Assembly (NCBI GenBank): GCA_030674155.1
Contig: CM060323.1
Span: 3,026,971-3,090,970 of the forward strand
Source of the DNA: Stramonita haemastoma
Lineage: Eukaryota > Mollusca > Gastropoda > Neogastropoda > Muricidae
Reading direction: 5' to 3'
Length of the DNA stretch: 64,000 nucleotides
The notes beneath the pieces were generated by a model, which saw only the letters and a list, made by a program, of their open reading frames with translations, had not been told where the DNA came from and ran no database searches. The position numbers and the translations under genes are program-made. Each line of letters begins with the position of its first letter. Position 1 is the first letter of the stretch. Positions 1 through 10,789 of the stretch are shown piece by piece.

Positions 1-715
1 ATGCAGACCAGTGGTCAAGAGGTATTGCATGTAGGCTACCTAGAAGGAGAGATAGCCCTGACCACAGCTGCATTGACCAAACTTAATTAAAGTCCTCTGG
101 AATGAGGAGAACATAGCGATCAGCTTCAAGATCAGACTGATGCGTTCCCTGATCATGTCCATACTTTTGTGCGCTTTTTTTTTCTTCTTTTCTTTAGATA
201 GATGTCTAGATGCCTTGATGAAATAAAGCAAATCGATGCTTATTCAATGTACAATCTGGAAATAAAAATTTGATTTGATTTGGATCATAACAGCAGACAT
301 TGAAAGAAGGATAGGCCTACAGGCAATGGAAATGATGAGACGCTTTCGCAAACTCCTTGGCATTTCATTCAGAGATCACATCACTTATGAAGAAGTGAAA
401 TCTAGAATGAAAAATACCATCCATCCATCCATATGAAGAGCTCCTAACTACAGTGAAAAAACGCAAGCTTAAGTGGTACGGGCACGTCACACGATCAATC
501 TGGACTGGCCAAGACAGTCTTACAGGGAACAGTAAGGGAGGGAGACGAAGAGGCAGACAGAGGAAACGATGGGAAGACAAGAGTGGACAGGCCTTGGGTG
601 GAACGACCTGCTACGGAGGGCAGAGGACCGTAGGGAGCGGAGCAGGCTGGTTGCAGAATTTTTAGTTGTGCCCCCACGGTCCACGGGACAGGTGAAGGTG
701 AAGAAAGAGAGAAGT
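1..715 (+). mobile_element. RTE-like LINE relic, ORF2 C-terminal part and 3' end
   Basis: The window opens inside a decayed non-LTR retrotransposon. Conceptual reading across frame breaks gives 'IALTTAALTKL', 'NEENIAISFKIRLMRSL', 'ITADIERRI', 'MEMMRRFRKLLGIS', 'DHITYEEV', 'KKRKLKWYGHVTR' and 'GGRRRGRQRKRWED'. This is the region after the reverse transcriptase in RTE-type LINE ORF2, a family known from many mollusc and fish genomes. At least three frame changes and a roughly 115-bp foreign insert at 174-288 make it non-functional. The body ends in GGTGAAGGTGAAG, like the short-motif 3' tails of RTE elements. A second copy lies on the other strand at 29275-29655. Reverse transcriptase and endonuclease domains are absent, so the copy is 5'-truncated or continues beyond the window edge. 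Confidence 0.8.
174..288 (+). mobile_element. 3' end of a retroelement with GATTT-type tail, nested in the RTE relic
   Basis: A T-rich stretch is followed by TTTAGATAGATGTCTAGATG, AGCAAATCGATGCTTA, CAATGTACAATCTGGAAATA, then AAAATTTGATTTGATTT. The same sequence occurs inverted at 11118-11215. The shared core, AATAAAAA signal and GATT/GATTT tail indicate the 3' terminus of a retroelement. It separates the 'RLMRSLIMSIL' and 'ITADIERRI' parts of the RTE relic, so it inserted later. Confidence 0.7.
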
Positions 716-965
716 GCGGGTTCGATCCCCGTTTGTGTGTCTGAAACCCCCCACCCCCCATCCACTAGGCCCTGAGTGGTGGACTGGGTGCTAGAGACGG
801 TGTAGGCTACAACACAAATTTAGCGCACGTAAAAGAGTCCACAGCCACAAGGGAGTTGTTCCTGGTAAAATTCTGGAGAAAAAAGCCACTCTGATAGGAA
901 AACAAATAATACATGCAGACAGAAATATAAGTAAAAATTATGGGTGGCACTGATCTTGCAGCTAC
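716..965 (+). mobile_element. SINE family B copy
   Basis: It has a tRNA-like B box (GGGTTCGATCCCC at about 723), then CCACTAGGCCCTGAGTGGTG, GCGCACGTAAAAGAGTCCAC and AATTATGGGTGGCACTG. The same blocks recur inverted at 14270-14590 and 20881-21245, and partly at 35060-35165 and 43660-43785. The 5' third is poorly preserved. It abuts the 3' tail of the RTE relic. Confidence 0.6.
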
Positions 966-1095
<130 letters not shown>

Positions 1096-1214
1096 TATTA
1101 TACGTAAGAAAGATTTTTTTGAACAAAACTTTTCTCACAAGACTGAAAGGTGTCTAATAAAACAGACATGATGACTTTCATGAAATAAAAGAGGGCTCAA
1201 CTTGACCTTACTTA

Positions 1215-1312
1215 GCCTCAGTTACATGCTGGGCAAAAATGGTCGCTTAATTATACAAAAAAAATCACCAATGGTAAAAAAAAAAAACCTCTGAGCTCTA
1301 GCGAAAAAAAAC
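1215..1312 (+). mobile_element. SINE family A, 3' end fragment
   Basis: TGGGCAAAAATGGTCGC followed by ACCAATGGTAAA and CCTCTGAGCTCTAGCGAAAA matches the 3' end of the family A consensus seen in longer copies (for example 42475-42860). The body is missing. Confidence 0.55.
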
Positions 1313-2055
1313 AACAACAAAGAAGAAACAAACGAGAGAGAAAGAAAACAAAAACAAAACACTGGAATGCGGCGTAAAGTGTAACAAGCCATTAACTCGA
1401 TATGATCTGGCGCAACCCGGCCACACGTCATAATCATGAGGTCTACGCGTTGACTCACGGTTCGCGTTATGCGTCGTCAGATACAGTCACTATGAAACAG
1501 ATCATCAAACAAGAACGCCCCTTAACTTCGAATTCCACTTTGAAATATATCTAAGCCATACAATTTTGTGGAAAACTCTTTAACATTGCATTAAACATTT
1601 TTGTAGTGTGTGTGGGAGGGCAAGGGAGGGGAGTGGTGAGGAGGGGTAGGGGGTATGATATGACTCGGCTCTATTCTACTTTCTAGAAATCTGTTCCTTC
1701 TTTTTCTGTTACTTACCCCCACCCCCTCCTCTATTTATCAACTACATGTAAATGAGACTATGGATCGTTCAAATTAAAGCATTTCTTTAAAACTACAAGC
1801 GTGATATAGTGGTGTTATTTTTTTTTTTATACTTTTTTACATAAAAAAATACCAAACTTTATACGACAGAATTAAATTATATGTTAGTTTTGTTTATTTT
1901 AAAGCAATTTATTTATATAACAAAAAGTAAAAGTATTCAAGCAAGATTTAGCCCCATGTCATTTTTCCTGGGATTGGTTTATTGGTGTTCCTTTTTAAAG
2001 TCATTTTCTTTACATAACAAAAGTTGCAGCAAACTTCCGGTGACATGAAATCCCA
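1313..2055. other. AT-rich intergenic stretch, nothing recognised
   Basis: No coding block, splice-bounded ORF or known repeat family was recognised. It contains A- and T-runs and a G-rich patch at 1610-1655. Confidence 0.5.
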
Positions 2056-2059
2056 TTAA

Positions 2060-2115
2060 CCCCCCCCCCCCCCCCCCCCAGTTATCCACCTTCGTCATTA
2101 TTAATCATGGTGAAG

Positions 2116-2162
<47 letters not shown>

Positions 2163-2227
2163 GTGTGTGTGTGTGTGTGTGTGTGAAAGTTATCCACCAT
2201 TGTCATTATTAATCATGGTGAAGTTTG

Positions 2228-2259
<32 letters not shown>

Positions 2260-2345
2260 TGTGTGCGTGCGTGCGTGCGTGCGCGCGCGCGCGTGCGTGC
2301 GTGCGTGTGTGTGTGTGTGTGTATCTGTCTGTGTCTGTGTGTGTA
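2060..2345. repeat. Poly-C tract, then duplicated (GT)n/(GCGT)n cassette
   Basis: Twenty C residues (2060-2079) precede two copies of a roughly 40-bp unit (GTTATCCACC...TCATTATTAATCATGGTGAAG) at 2080-2115 and 2189-2224. Each is followed by a GT-rich array; the second drifts into (GCGT)n and (GC)n. Confidence 0.9.
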
Positions 2346-2890
2346 GAGGGTGAGGGCGGGGGGCAGGGAAGGGAGTGGGACACAAATTTCTTAGGAGTGA
2401 TGAACAGGGAGGTACTTAAGCAACCATCTACAATTTAAAGACAACATACTTTCCGTTTGTCTAGTTACTGTACACGGTACTTTGGTGTACTGACATGTCA
2501 GTAAACCATGGTAGTCTATCAACTAGAATCTCGAGCGTGAAAATGTCAGATCTTGAGACGATTTAAGAGATCTTTTTTTTTTTTTTTTTTTTTTTTTTAC
2601 TGTTGAGATAAGACACGATAGTACACGCTATACAGTGTACACAAGCAAACCCCTCCCCCTAAAAAGCAACACCCCCCCCCCCACCACACACACACACAAA
2701 GCAAAAAAACCATAAGAAAACAAGCAAAGAAAAACCCAAAACAAACAAAACCCATCCCCCCAACTTAACGCATCACCAGCAGTCATATCATCAGTCAACA
2801 CTGTTTACTACATGTTCTGTTTATTTATTTTATTATTTTTAATTTTATGTCTGAGTGAGTATACTTTTTGAATGTGTCAGCCTATGGTTA
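2346..2890. other. Intergenic stretch with poly-T and C-rich tracts, no gene seen
   Basis: It contains a T tract at 2572-2598 and A/C-rich simple sequence at 2650-2760. Nothing coding was recognised. Confidence 0.5.
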
Positions 2891-2891
2891 T

Positions 2892-3215
2892 TATATATAT
2901 AAATTTTAAAAAAAAATACAGCATCGTAAAGCCCCCCCCCCCCCCCCCGAAAAAAAAACAACCCCCCCCCCCCCCCCAAAAAATAACCAATTCTCCTCAC
3001 CTACCCCTCAACCCCAAAGCTATTGTAGTGGCCCGCTGCTATCGCTGCTTTGTATATATATAATTTTTAAAAAAAAGATACAGCATATCGAATAAAGCCC
3101 CCCCTCCCCCCCTCCCGAAAAAAATTCCAGATAACCACCATATCCCCCACAAAACCACAGACACACAAATACAAAACAAAACAACCGCACCCCCCCCCCC
3201 CCCCCCAAATAAAAA
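2892..3215. repeat. Diverged tandem duplication of about 160 bp with poly-C tracts
   Basis: A block of TATATATA, AATTTTAAAAAAA, ATACAGCAT, AAAGCCCCCC, C/A runs and ATAACCA occurs at about 2892-2990 and again at about 3052-3140. C-tract lengths differ between the copies. Confidence 0.7.
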
Positions 3216-3408
3216 AAAACCAGCCAGATATACCCCCCAGCATCATTCATGAAATAAACGAATTTAAGCTTTAAGAATACTCTGATAAGTCAGCCTAGCC
3301 TTCTTACTTAAAAAAATCAAATCTAAGATTAAGACCATTGCTGCTTTCAGTACTCAAGCCAGCATTCAGCTATGTAACCTACCAAATACCGTTCGTCTTG
3401 AAATTCGG

Positions 3409-3412
<4 letters not shown>

Positions 3413-3471
<59 letters not shown>

Positions 3472-3486
3472 CTCTCCTCTCTCTCC
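3413..3486. repeat. (CT)n microsatellite
   Basis: CT dinucleotides with a few CC interruptions. Confidence 0.95.
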
Positions 3487-3589
3487 CCATCCCAAAGCCA
3501 TGACAGTTCAAGACATCGGAAGAATAGCTTCCAAACAGCGTTACGAAAGCAGAACCTATCGTGGGGTTGCAAGCACTTTAAGCTTCCTT

Positions 3590-3725
3590 GAATCATCGTC
3601 ATCGTCGTCTTCACCACCACCACTACTACCACTATCATCATCATCATCATTAGCATCATCAGTCCCTATTATTTATGGTCGTTGGGAGGCGGGGTGGGGT
3701 GGGGGGTGGGGTGGGGGTGGGGGGT
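3590..3725. repeat. (ATC)n/(ACC)n trinucleotide array and (GGGGT)n tract
   Basis: Imperfect TCATCG, CCACCA and TCATCA triplets run at 3590-3662, then a G-rich GGGGTGGGG tract at 3688-3725. Open frames through this block reflect triplet periodicity. Confidence 0.85.
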
Positions 3726-4571
3726 CAGGAACGCGTTGTCGGCAGTTTTCTCCAGGTTAGTCTGGAGTGACTCTTTGAATACCTATCGTTGTTAGCTGCC
3801 TGGGAGAAACAACATAAGCGCTCAGTATTCTCCCCACTTCGGAAGTGCTGGGCACAAATTGTCCTTTTTTCAGGTTTCATCTTCCCCCCTTCTTTCATGG
3901 TATCTCAGTTTTGCTTTATTTCCTTTGTTCCCCCCCCCCCTCCTTTTTTTTTTTTTTTTAAAGCAAACTATGACTCTATCAGTCACCCTCTCTATGACAT
4001 TTCCTTTAGTATTATTCAGGTAGCTAAATTACGAGATTGTAGACAGTGAAAGGGGCACAATATTTATTCTGCAGTGTTAAACATATTTATATGGCTCGGC
4101 CTGTGCTTTGCATGTATATTGTTTGGCCTGAAATAGTGACGTACTTGTGGTCCCTTTTGTTTCTGATATTTCTGTTGTCTGTATAATCTATCTGATGATA
4201 TTGTCAATACAGTTTTGCCTTCCTTCATTGAAAAATATATTCAGTGGACTGACATTTTTTTTTCATTTTTCGTTGTAGTCACTATATTCTGCTGTTGAGG
4301 AAATAGGCTACAGTTCTGTCCTTTTTTTCCCCCCATTGAAATGATTTCAGCATCTTGCTAAAGCATTTCGGTCCTTACAATGCATTCTAATGTCCTTTGA
4401 ACAAAGTGTCGTCTGCCCTTTGTCATGAAAACATATCCCAACATCTTGCTAATACATTTTTTGGGGAAAAAAGTCTTCTCAGTATTATTGCCGATGGAGT
4501 TTCTTTTTTGTCTTCATAATGCACCTATATCTCGATATACCACCCATATCATATACATAGATTGGTCGCAT
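3726..4571. other. Intergenic stretch, nothing recognised
   Basis: T-rich, low-coding sequence with a C10/T16 run at 3930-3960. No repeat family or exon-like block was seen. Confidence 0.45.
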
Positions 4572-4683
4572 AGGCAAAATTTCACCACTGGGGTGAAACT
4601 CGGAGCTCTAGCCGAGGGCGTGCGTGTGTGTGTGTGTGTGTGTGCTGCGTGCGTGCGTGCGTGCGTGTGTGTGTGTGTGTGTG

Positions 4684-4737
<54 letters not shown>

Positions 4738-4746
4738 TGTGTGTGT
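4572..4746. repeat. SINE A 3'-end relic followed by (GT)n
   Basis: GGCAAAATTTCACCACTGGG and GAAACTCGGAGCTCTAGCCG (4572-4615) match the family A 3' end. An interrupted (GT)n array with GCGT steps follows at 4620-4746. Confidence 0.65.
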
Positions 4747-5160
4747 AAATTTTCCGAGTCATCGTAATTTTTTTTTCCAGTTTCCCCAAGTGCTATGCCT
4801 CATATTTAATGTGCAACTACCAAAACTTGTATCACCATGCAATCATTATTAGTGTCATTATTATCAACATCATTATTATCATCATCATCATTGCATCCTT
4901 TACGTTTACACAGAATGACGAAAAGGGACCCCCCCCACCCCCACCCCCCACCCCGCCCCAAACAAGCAGGCAACACCGTTTTGTTTTCCATTTTACGGTC
5001 CAAAGCTCAAGGTTGGGGAGAAAAAAAGAGGAGGAGGAGGGTGAAGAACATTAATTTTGTCTGACTTAGGGTTTGCTCATAGAGATCGTTTCCTTTTCTT
5101 TTCCGTATGTACCCCCTCCCCCCCCCCACCCCCCCCAACCCCCCCCCCCCCCCCCCCGGT
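4747..5160. repeat. Low-complexity tracts: ATT/ATC triplets and poly-C blocks
   Basis: Degenerate ATTATC triplets at 4845-4895, CCCCCCACC tracts at 4929-4960 and 5111-5158. No gene was seen. Confidence 0.7.
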
Positions 5161-5420
5161 GCGTATAGTGAAAACAATGCGTCACAGTCGGTTCCGCATT
5201 CCTGTCGCTCACTGACGCTCCAGAAGGTGGGGGGAGGGGGGGGGGGGCTAGTGGTCGGCCGAGGGCTGAAGATGTGACGCGTGAGTCACCAGTCTGACAG
5301 CTGCAGACGGAAGTCTTCTGATGTACGGCTCCCCTTTCCTGGCCTGCTGACAGTATTGACAGGTTCCTTGTCGGCCTCCTGTCTCTTCTCTGCTACTGCC
5401 TGCTGAGCCTGTTATGTGGG
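5161..5420. other. Unique GC-balanced block, function unknown
   Basis: Not repetitive and not part of any repeat family recognised here. It contains ATGTGACGCGTGAGTCACC, an AP-1/CRE-like palindromic motif. It could be regulatory or an untranslated exon; nothing in the sequence decides this. Confidence 0.25.
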
Positions 5421-5760
5421 ATAGTATAGGGCCTAGTATAGTATAGTGTAGTGTGAGTGAGTGAGTGAGTGAGGGAGGGAGAGTGTGTGTGAGTGCTTGA
5501 GGGAGGGAGGGAGTCCACTCACTTCCTTGATTGGCCGATTGATGGATGGGTGGATGGTTTTATTGATTTATTTGTTTGTCTATCGATCTACTTTTCCTTG
5601 ATCGATGGGCAGTATGATATTATTGACAGGTTCCGTGTCAGTCTCTTAAGCCGATGTACGTGTCTGGGCGGGGGTGGGGTGGGGGTGGGGCTGACTTCCC
5701 TGATTGGTCGATTGACGAATCGATTGACTGATTGATTTATTGATCTATTACTCCTTCAAC
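5421..5760. repeat. Degenerate tetranucleotide tracts (GAGT, GGGA, GATT)
   Basis: TAGTATAGTGTAG passes into (GAGT)n and (GGGA)n at 5421-5510, then ATTGATTGATGGATG-like GATT repeats to 5760 with a (GGGGT)n patch near 5670. Confidence 0.7.
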
Positions 5761-6112
5761 GATATATAAACACAAAAAAACTGGTAGAAAGATCAGGAGG
5801 CTCAGGGGAGAAAGGTTCAGGAGTGAACGTGGCTGAAAGGAACCCTCAATCTTCAAGAAATGAAGATGTCGTGAAGATACCTAACTCCTGGGATCAACAA
5901 CACAGGGAATGGTAATCCAATGCCAGAGGAAAAACAAAGACAAGCATTAGGACACAGGAGATGAAGATGCCAGAAGATGCCAGAAGATGCCAGAAAACAG
6001 CACAGCAAAGCCAACGGGGGAGAAAGAAGACCGCAGTGGGAAATGGAATGACTATAATTTTCTTTCGATTTAATGGTTTTTTCTTTGACCTTCGATAGTT
6101 ATCTATATATAG
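5761..6112. other. Intergenic stretch with an 11-bp triplication
   Basis: GAAGATGCCA is repeated three times in tandem near 5963-5997. Nothing else was recognised. Confidence 0.5.
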
Positions 6113-6175
6113 CGAGATTTTGTGCATGTGACCGTTTTTGCCCACAATGAAGGTAGCCGCATTCTGACTTCAGGA
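6113..6175 (-). mobile_element. SINE family A, 3' part
   Basis: GACCGTTTTTGCCCACAATG and GGTAGCCGCATTCTGACTTC are the reverse complement of the family A 3' region. Confidence 0.65.
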
Positions 6176-6230
6176 GGTATGATTTAGAGCATATGACAAC
6201 CTATATACCTATAGGTGGAATTGCTGCAGT

Positions 6231-6340
6231 GCTGGGGAAGGAGATGGAAAACAACGGGAACTGGATGTAAAAAAAAAGAAGAAAAAAAGCACATGAGTGT
6301 TTATTCCATTATTCTCGAGATAAAAGAATGAAACAAAAAA

Positions 6341-6403
<63 letters not shown>
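6231..6403 (+). repeat. SINE-associated 3' tail module, then (CA)n
   Basis: ACGGGAACTGGATGTAAAAA, TGTTTATTCCATTATTCTCG and AGATAAAAGAAT match 38330-38390, where the module follows a family A SINE body. Here a (CA)n array follows at 6348-6403. Confidence 0.6.
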
Positions 6404-6405
<2 letters not shown>

Positions 6406-7554
6406 CCATTTACATTTTGACGAGTCACGTCAGTAGGCCTGTCCATGGACCCCTAGCTATTGTTGGATAACAAGAATGTTTTCAATGATTTTACAAAACA
6501 TGTAGATCTACGTGGAATCAATTTTTCTGAATTTCCTGGTTAAACATTGGACACGGTGGCGGCAATGTAACAGAATGTTTGCTGCCGTGGTGCTTAGTTT
6601 TGATGTCACACGGGCCAGGAACAACAAAGAGAGACCTGACAGGCGATTGACGGTAATACACCAAAACAAGATCAAAGACACGAGCTGACTGGGGTTAATT
6701 TTAGCAGCACGCGCGGAACACGGTGACATTGCCTTATGTATAGGTCATTGACAAACAGGAAGCAGGCCGTATGATTCCAAATAAATCTCAGCTGGAACGA
6801 CATGTGCCATATGGTCCATTTTCGGATCGTACTGATCCTCACATCTGCATATGACCTTCTACCCTCCAATGGAAACCAGGTTAAAGGGGGCAAATACGGC
6901 GACTCTGCGTGCTCCCTGTGCCAGGGAAAACAAACAATACCATTCTGAGGTCGTGCAAAGTATGACTAGGTTCAGGAAAAAAAACACAGGCAGCAGGCAT
7001 TACTCGGAAGAGATGACAGATGCCATCAGTACTGCCAGAGAGCAAGCCACTTGACAAGAGGCCATGACGGGATCCTATAGATAGATGGCGAGAAAGTGTG
7101 ACCTGAAACGGCTAGGTCGTCTCTAGCACAAAGTAAGCTTTCTGGATCGAAATGGATGACGGGGAAATCACGTTTTCTTAACTGGAGAAGGCAACCCGGA
7201 AATCATTGAGCGCGAGTGGCATGAGACTTTATATAGCACCCTTCTCCAAGTCCTCTAAACCCAATTCTAGGCTCACAATGCCATAATAATTATTATAAAA
7301 CCCGAGTGGAGGAAACCCACACGTGCAAGATGAGAGGAAGCCCGTATGGACAAGATGGAGAAACAGGCCAGTCTTGCCCACAGCTTGAAGAAAGTTAGTT
7401 TCCAGCCAAAGAAGGTAGAGCAAGAGGTTCCTCTCTGGGTGAAGCCATGAAGCAACGCTGATTGATCCCTGGGAGAAGCAGGGCCAGAACCTCACAGCAA
7501 TGGCAGAGGAAGCCGGAAAGTGGTCTGAGGAGGAAAAACACTCAACTTTCCTCA
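6404..7554. other. Unique intergenic stretch, nothing recognised
   Basis: Mixed-composition sequence without tandem repeats. The longest open frames (about 65-150 codons) show no domain, signal peptide or matching splice sites. It may hold old, unrecognised transposon sequence. Confidence 0.4.
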
Positions 7555-7680
7555 TTTCCCCCGTTCCTCGGCTACAACTCTGAGGTTCACTACTGGTAAG
7601 ATTTTTTTTCCCTATGTGACCGTTTTTGCCTACCATTAAAGTAACTGCAGTCCTCCGACATGAGGGATGGTGTCTAAACA
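7555..7680 (-). mobile_element. SINE family A, 3' part
   Basis: TTCCTCGGCTACAACTCTGA, GGTTCACTACTGG, TGACCGTTTTTGCCTACCAT and GGGATGGTGTCTAAACATGA are the reverse complement of the family A 3' end. Confidence 0.75.
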
Positions 7681-7682
7681 TG

Positions 7683-7684
7683 AA

Positions 7685-7783
<99 letters not shown>

Positions 7784-7815
7784 ATGAAATGAAATGAAAT
7801 GAAATGAAATGAAAT
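7683..7815. repeat. (GA)n microsatellite and (GAAAT)n
   Basis: A roughly 100-bp GA array is followed by six GAAAT units (7784-7815). The GAAAT units are probably the simple-repeat tail of the adjoining minus-strand LINE. Confidence 0.9.
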
Positions 7816-8248
7816 GTAAATGTTTTTATTGAACATCAGCCTTGGGCCACAATTCAAAACGAAGTGGGAGATGGGGGAGTGGATGTATGTGCATATAACG
7901 AATTTGTTCAAAGTCTCATCATAAAGCAACGGTACACACTTGATACAACGCATCTTTTTCCACTATTAGATCTAGATCTATTTACTTTACATAAGTTCTG
8001 CCACTGTCTGTCTTCTTCGAATAGCACGGAATAAAAATGTTGCTAGCTGCACTGAACGACATCTACTACGTGCCTGAAGCAGAAAAGGCATAGGCACATG
8101 AAGAAGATCTTTCAGGTAACTGGTTCGTAAATCTGTATATAATGGACAAATATATATTAGATGGTATTCATCTTCAATAACGTTTTTGCACAAAGAACAG
8201 TTTTTATCTTGATTGTTGTTGCTGTATCGGTTGAGATAATTATTTAAA

Positions 8249-8262
<14 letters not shown>
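7816..8262 (-). mobile_element. LINE ORF2 C-terminus and 3' UTR, 5'-truncated
   Basis: The minus strand encodes a C-terminal fragment ending at 7987 with 'NCSLCKNVIEDEYHLIYICP' then 'LYTDLRTSYL'. This is the C-x2-C...H...C zinc-knuckle-like motif found after the reverse transcriptase in many non-LTR elements. The 3' UTR follows on the minus strand with an AATAAAA signal near 7825 and an ATTTC-type tail merging with GAAAT repeats. The reverse transcriptase is absent and the fragment is truncated at a (GA)n array (8250-8338). Confidence 0.75.

Positions 8263-8338
<76 letters not shown>
8250..8338. repeat. (GA)n microsatellite
   Basis: GA dinucleotides with one AA interruption, between a LINE fragment and a SINE. 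Confidence 0.95.
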
Positions 8339-8341
<3 letters not shown>

Positions 8342-8379
8342 GCACCAGTGTGCATGCGGTTTTTTTTTTCTCTCGCTAT

Positions 8380-8640
8380 CTGTTTCTACCGGCACGATTG
8401 AACTACACTTCCGAGAAGGGGTTGTTAACGTGTGTGCAAGATGTTCTGTACGTGTGCGCTCGCACACGGGGCCTCGGTTTATAGTCTCATCCAGACTTTC
8501 AGAAGAGTGGAACCAGTGCTGATGTTAGCTCCTGGGGAAAAATCCCCTTGGATAGGCGTTTCAGTGGTGGCTCGAACTCGGGCTCGATCACAGATTGTCT
8601 AATCGTAAGCACAAACCGTTCTAACTACTAGGCTGCCCCC
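8380..8640 (-). mobile_element. SINE family A, tRNA-like head and middle
   Basis: The block reads as the reverse complement of family A: TACCGGCACGAT, TTAACGTGTGTGCAAGATGT, CTCGGTTTATAGTCTCATCC, CCAGTGCTGATGTTAGCTCC, then the tRNA-like head (GCTCGAACTCGGGCTCGATC, ACTACTAGGCTGCC). The 3' end is missing, next to (GA)n. Confidence 0.8.
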
Positions 8641-8689
8641 TCCCCCCCCTCGTTTAAATTCCTCTTCCAACAACATACATTTCCGTAGC

Positions 8690-8770
8690 ATAGTGGTTAA
8701 GACGTCGTACTTAAACGGTGGCTTGGCCTTGAGATATCTGAAATCAGGGTTCGCATCTGAGTGCGGCATG
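8690..8770 (+). mobile_element. tRNA-like SINE head
   Basis: GCATAGTGGTTAAGACGTCG and AGGGTTCGCATCTGAGTGC resemble A and B boxes of a tRNA-derived promoter. No family A body follows, so the family is uncertain. Confidence 0.4.
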
Positions 8771-8834
8771 GAAATAAAGGCAGCAGCAGCAGAAGGGCAT
8801 CTGGAAGTCATCTCTTTGCAGTTGTCATCCCCTC

Positions 8835-8836
<2 letters not shown>

Positions 8837-8900
<64 letters not shown>

Positions 8901-8919
8901 TAACAACAACAACAATAAC

Positions 8920-8959
<40 letters not shown>

Positions 8960-9010
8960 GTTCTAATAATAATAATACATGGAATTCATATAGTGCTTAA
9001 TCTTGCAAAA

Positions 9011-9105
<95 letters not shown>

Positions 9106-9108
9106 CAC
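8837..9108. repeat. (AAT)n array, short unique spacer, (CA)n/(GCAC)n array
   Basis: AAT triplets with AAC interruptions at 8837-8977, then CA dinucleotides ending in GCAC tetranucleotides at 9012-9108. Open frames here are triplet or dinucleotide artefacts. Confidence 0.95.
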
Positions 9109-9419
9109 TATACCCTCCACTGAGGCCGAGAGAAGAATCAGTACCCTTCAGCTGTAACAGGGGTCCTTCTCTAAAGCCCCACTGCAGCCTAGCAGTTTCT
9201 TTGAACAAGCGAAAACATCCACTGCAGAGCCTAGTTTAATCAAAACAAAGCTGTAAACAACAATATAGTGGCCCAAAACTGTTCTGTGGCAACAAACACA
9301 TTATTAATAGATACTACATCTTTAGTGAGGGGCTGGCGAGGGGAGGGGGGAGGGGGGGGGGCAGTGGGGAAGAAAAGAAGGATAGAATGAGACAGAAGAA
9401 AGAGAAGAGAAGAAAAAAC
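9109..9419. other. Intergenic stretch, nothing recognised
   Basis: Unique sequence with a G-rich tract at 9330-9370. Confidence 0.45.
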
Positions 9420-9422
9420 AGA

Positions 9423-9495
<73 letters not shown>
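9420..9495. repeat. (GA)n microsatellite
   Basis: GA dinucleotides with a single GG interruption. Confidence 0.95.
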
Positions 9496-9497
<2 letters not shown>

Positions 9498-9902
9498 GCA
9501 CCGATCTTTTTATTAATCCACCTTTCACCTTTCTGTTCTTCAATCTGTGACGTTTCCCTCCCCCCCCCCCCCTTCTGCCCCCGGCCCCCACCTTCTCTCC
9601 TGTCTTCCTACTCTGTATATATATCTCTGTAATATTATTCTATGTTCGTCTATATCCGGAAACACCCCTCCCCATACGTGCCATTCCTTCCCAAAGGGAA
9701 GAGAAAGGGCATTCTTTGTGCAGCAAATTCAAGGTTTGCCCGCCTGTATATCTCCTACCTCTCTTCCTGTCTCCAGTCCGTTTGGCTGGAGGACAAGCAT
9801 TTGCATTGAAGCAAGTTACGTCTGTTTCTCTCTCTCTCTCTCCCCCCCCCCCCTCCCCTTTCAGGGGAAAGGGACATAATCAACCAGCTGCTTATTCCTC
9901 TT
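9496..9902. other. Pyrimidine-rich intergenic stretch
   Basis: C/T-rich sequence with poly-C runs at 9560 and 9842. No exon or transposon was recognised. Confidence 0.45.
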
Positions 9903-10537
9903 TTGCAGAATAATGGCCACAGACAAAGCCAGTTCTGCCAAGGAAAAAAAAAAAAGTACCTACTAGCCGAGTGTTCTGCCTGCCCTGAATGTAACGGTCA
10001 CACTTATTTCTACTTCTGGTGAATATTGGTTACAATCAATTTTACTTCCATCAAATAATGAAAACGATCACTTCTAAATCTGCTGAATAATGGCCACAAT
10101 CAATTCTACTTCTGCTAAAGAAAACATGTTAAAAGGCCAAAAATCAATTATGTTTCTGCTGAATAATGACCACGATCAATTCCATTGCTACTGAGTAAAA
10201 AAGGCCACAATCATATTTCTAGTGAATAATGGCCACAGTCAATTCTATTGCTACTAAGTTAAAAAGGCAACAACCATATTTATAGTGAATAATGGCCACA
10301 GTCAATTGTACTGCTGCTTAAAAATGGCCACAATCAGTCTTACTTCTACTGACTAATGGCTTTAATCAATCAAACCCCTGTCACACAATAGACACGACCA
10401 ATTCTGCCTATGTCAAATAGTGGCCACAATCCATTCTACTTTTGCCAAAAAGTGGCCACTTCTAATTATGCCAAATAATGACAACAATCAGTTCCACTTC
10501 TGGCAAACACTGGTCACAATCACTTCAACTTCTGCCA
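9903..10537. repeat. Degenerate minisatellite, unit about 40-60 bp
   Basis: Diverged units on the theme GAATAATGGCCACAATCAAT plus TCTACTTCTGCTAA recur more than ten times, spaced 40-65 bp. It leads directly into the homogeneous 21-bp array at 10538. Confidence 0.75.
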
Positions 10538-10789
10538 AGTACTTCTCCTAAAGAGTCAAGTACTTCTACTAAAGAGTCAAGTACTTCTACTAAAGAGTCA
10601 AGTACTTCTACTAAAGAGTCAAGTACTTCTACTAAAGAGTCAAGTACTTCTACTAAAGAGTCAAGTACTTCTACTAAAGAGTCAAGTACTTCTACTAAAG
10701 AGTCAAGTACTTCTACTAAAGAGTCAAGTACTTCTACTAAAGAGTCAAGTACTTCTACTAAAGAGTCAAGTACTTCTACTAAAGAGTCA
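10538..10789 (+). repeat. 21-bp tandem array, 12 units, open in frame
   Basis: Twelve contiguous copies of a 21-bp unit (AGTACTTCTACTAAAGAGTC plus A), nearly identical. Because 21 is a multiple of three, the array is open and reads as the heptapeptide STSTKES (first unit STSPKES) within an open frame at 10478-10915. No signal peptide, splice context or recognised domain supports expression, so I treat it as a homogenised minisatellite. Confidence 0.9.

Noticed and set aside
7229..7681. 150-codon minus-strand frame
   Set aside because: It ends in a family A SINE and shows no domain.
8720..8760. tRNA gene
   Set aside because: The A and B box-like motifs belong to SINE-type heads; no acceptor stem or complete cloverleaf could be formed here or at the other SINE heads.
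10538..10789. CRISPR-like regular repeat array
   Set aside because: Units are contiguous with no spacers, in animal DNA; a minisatellite.
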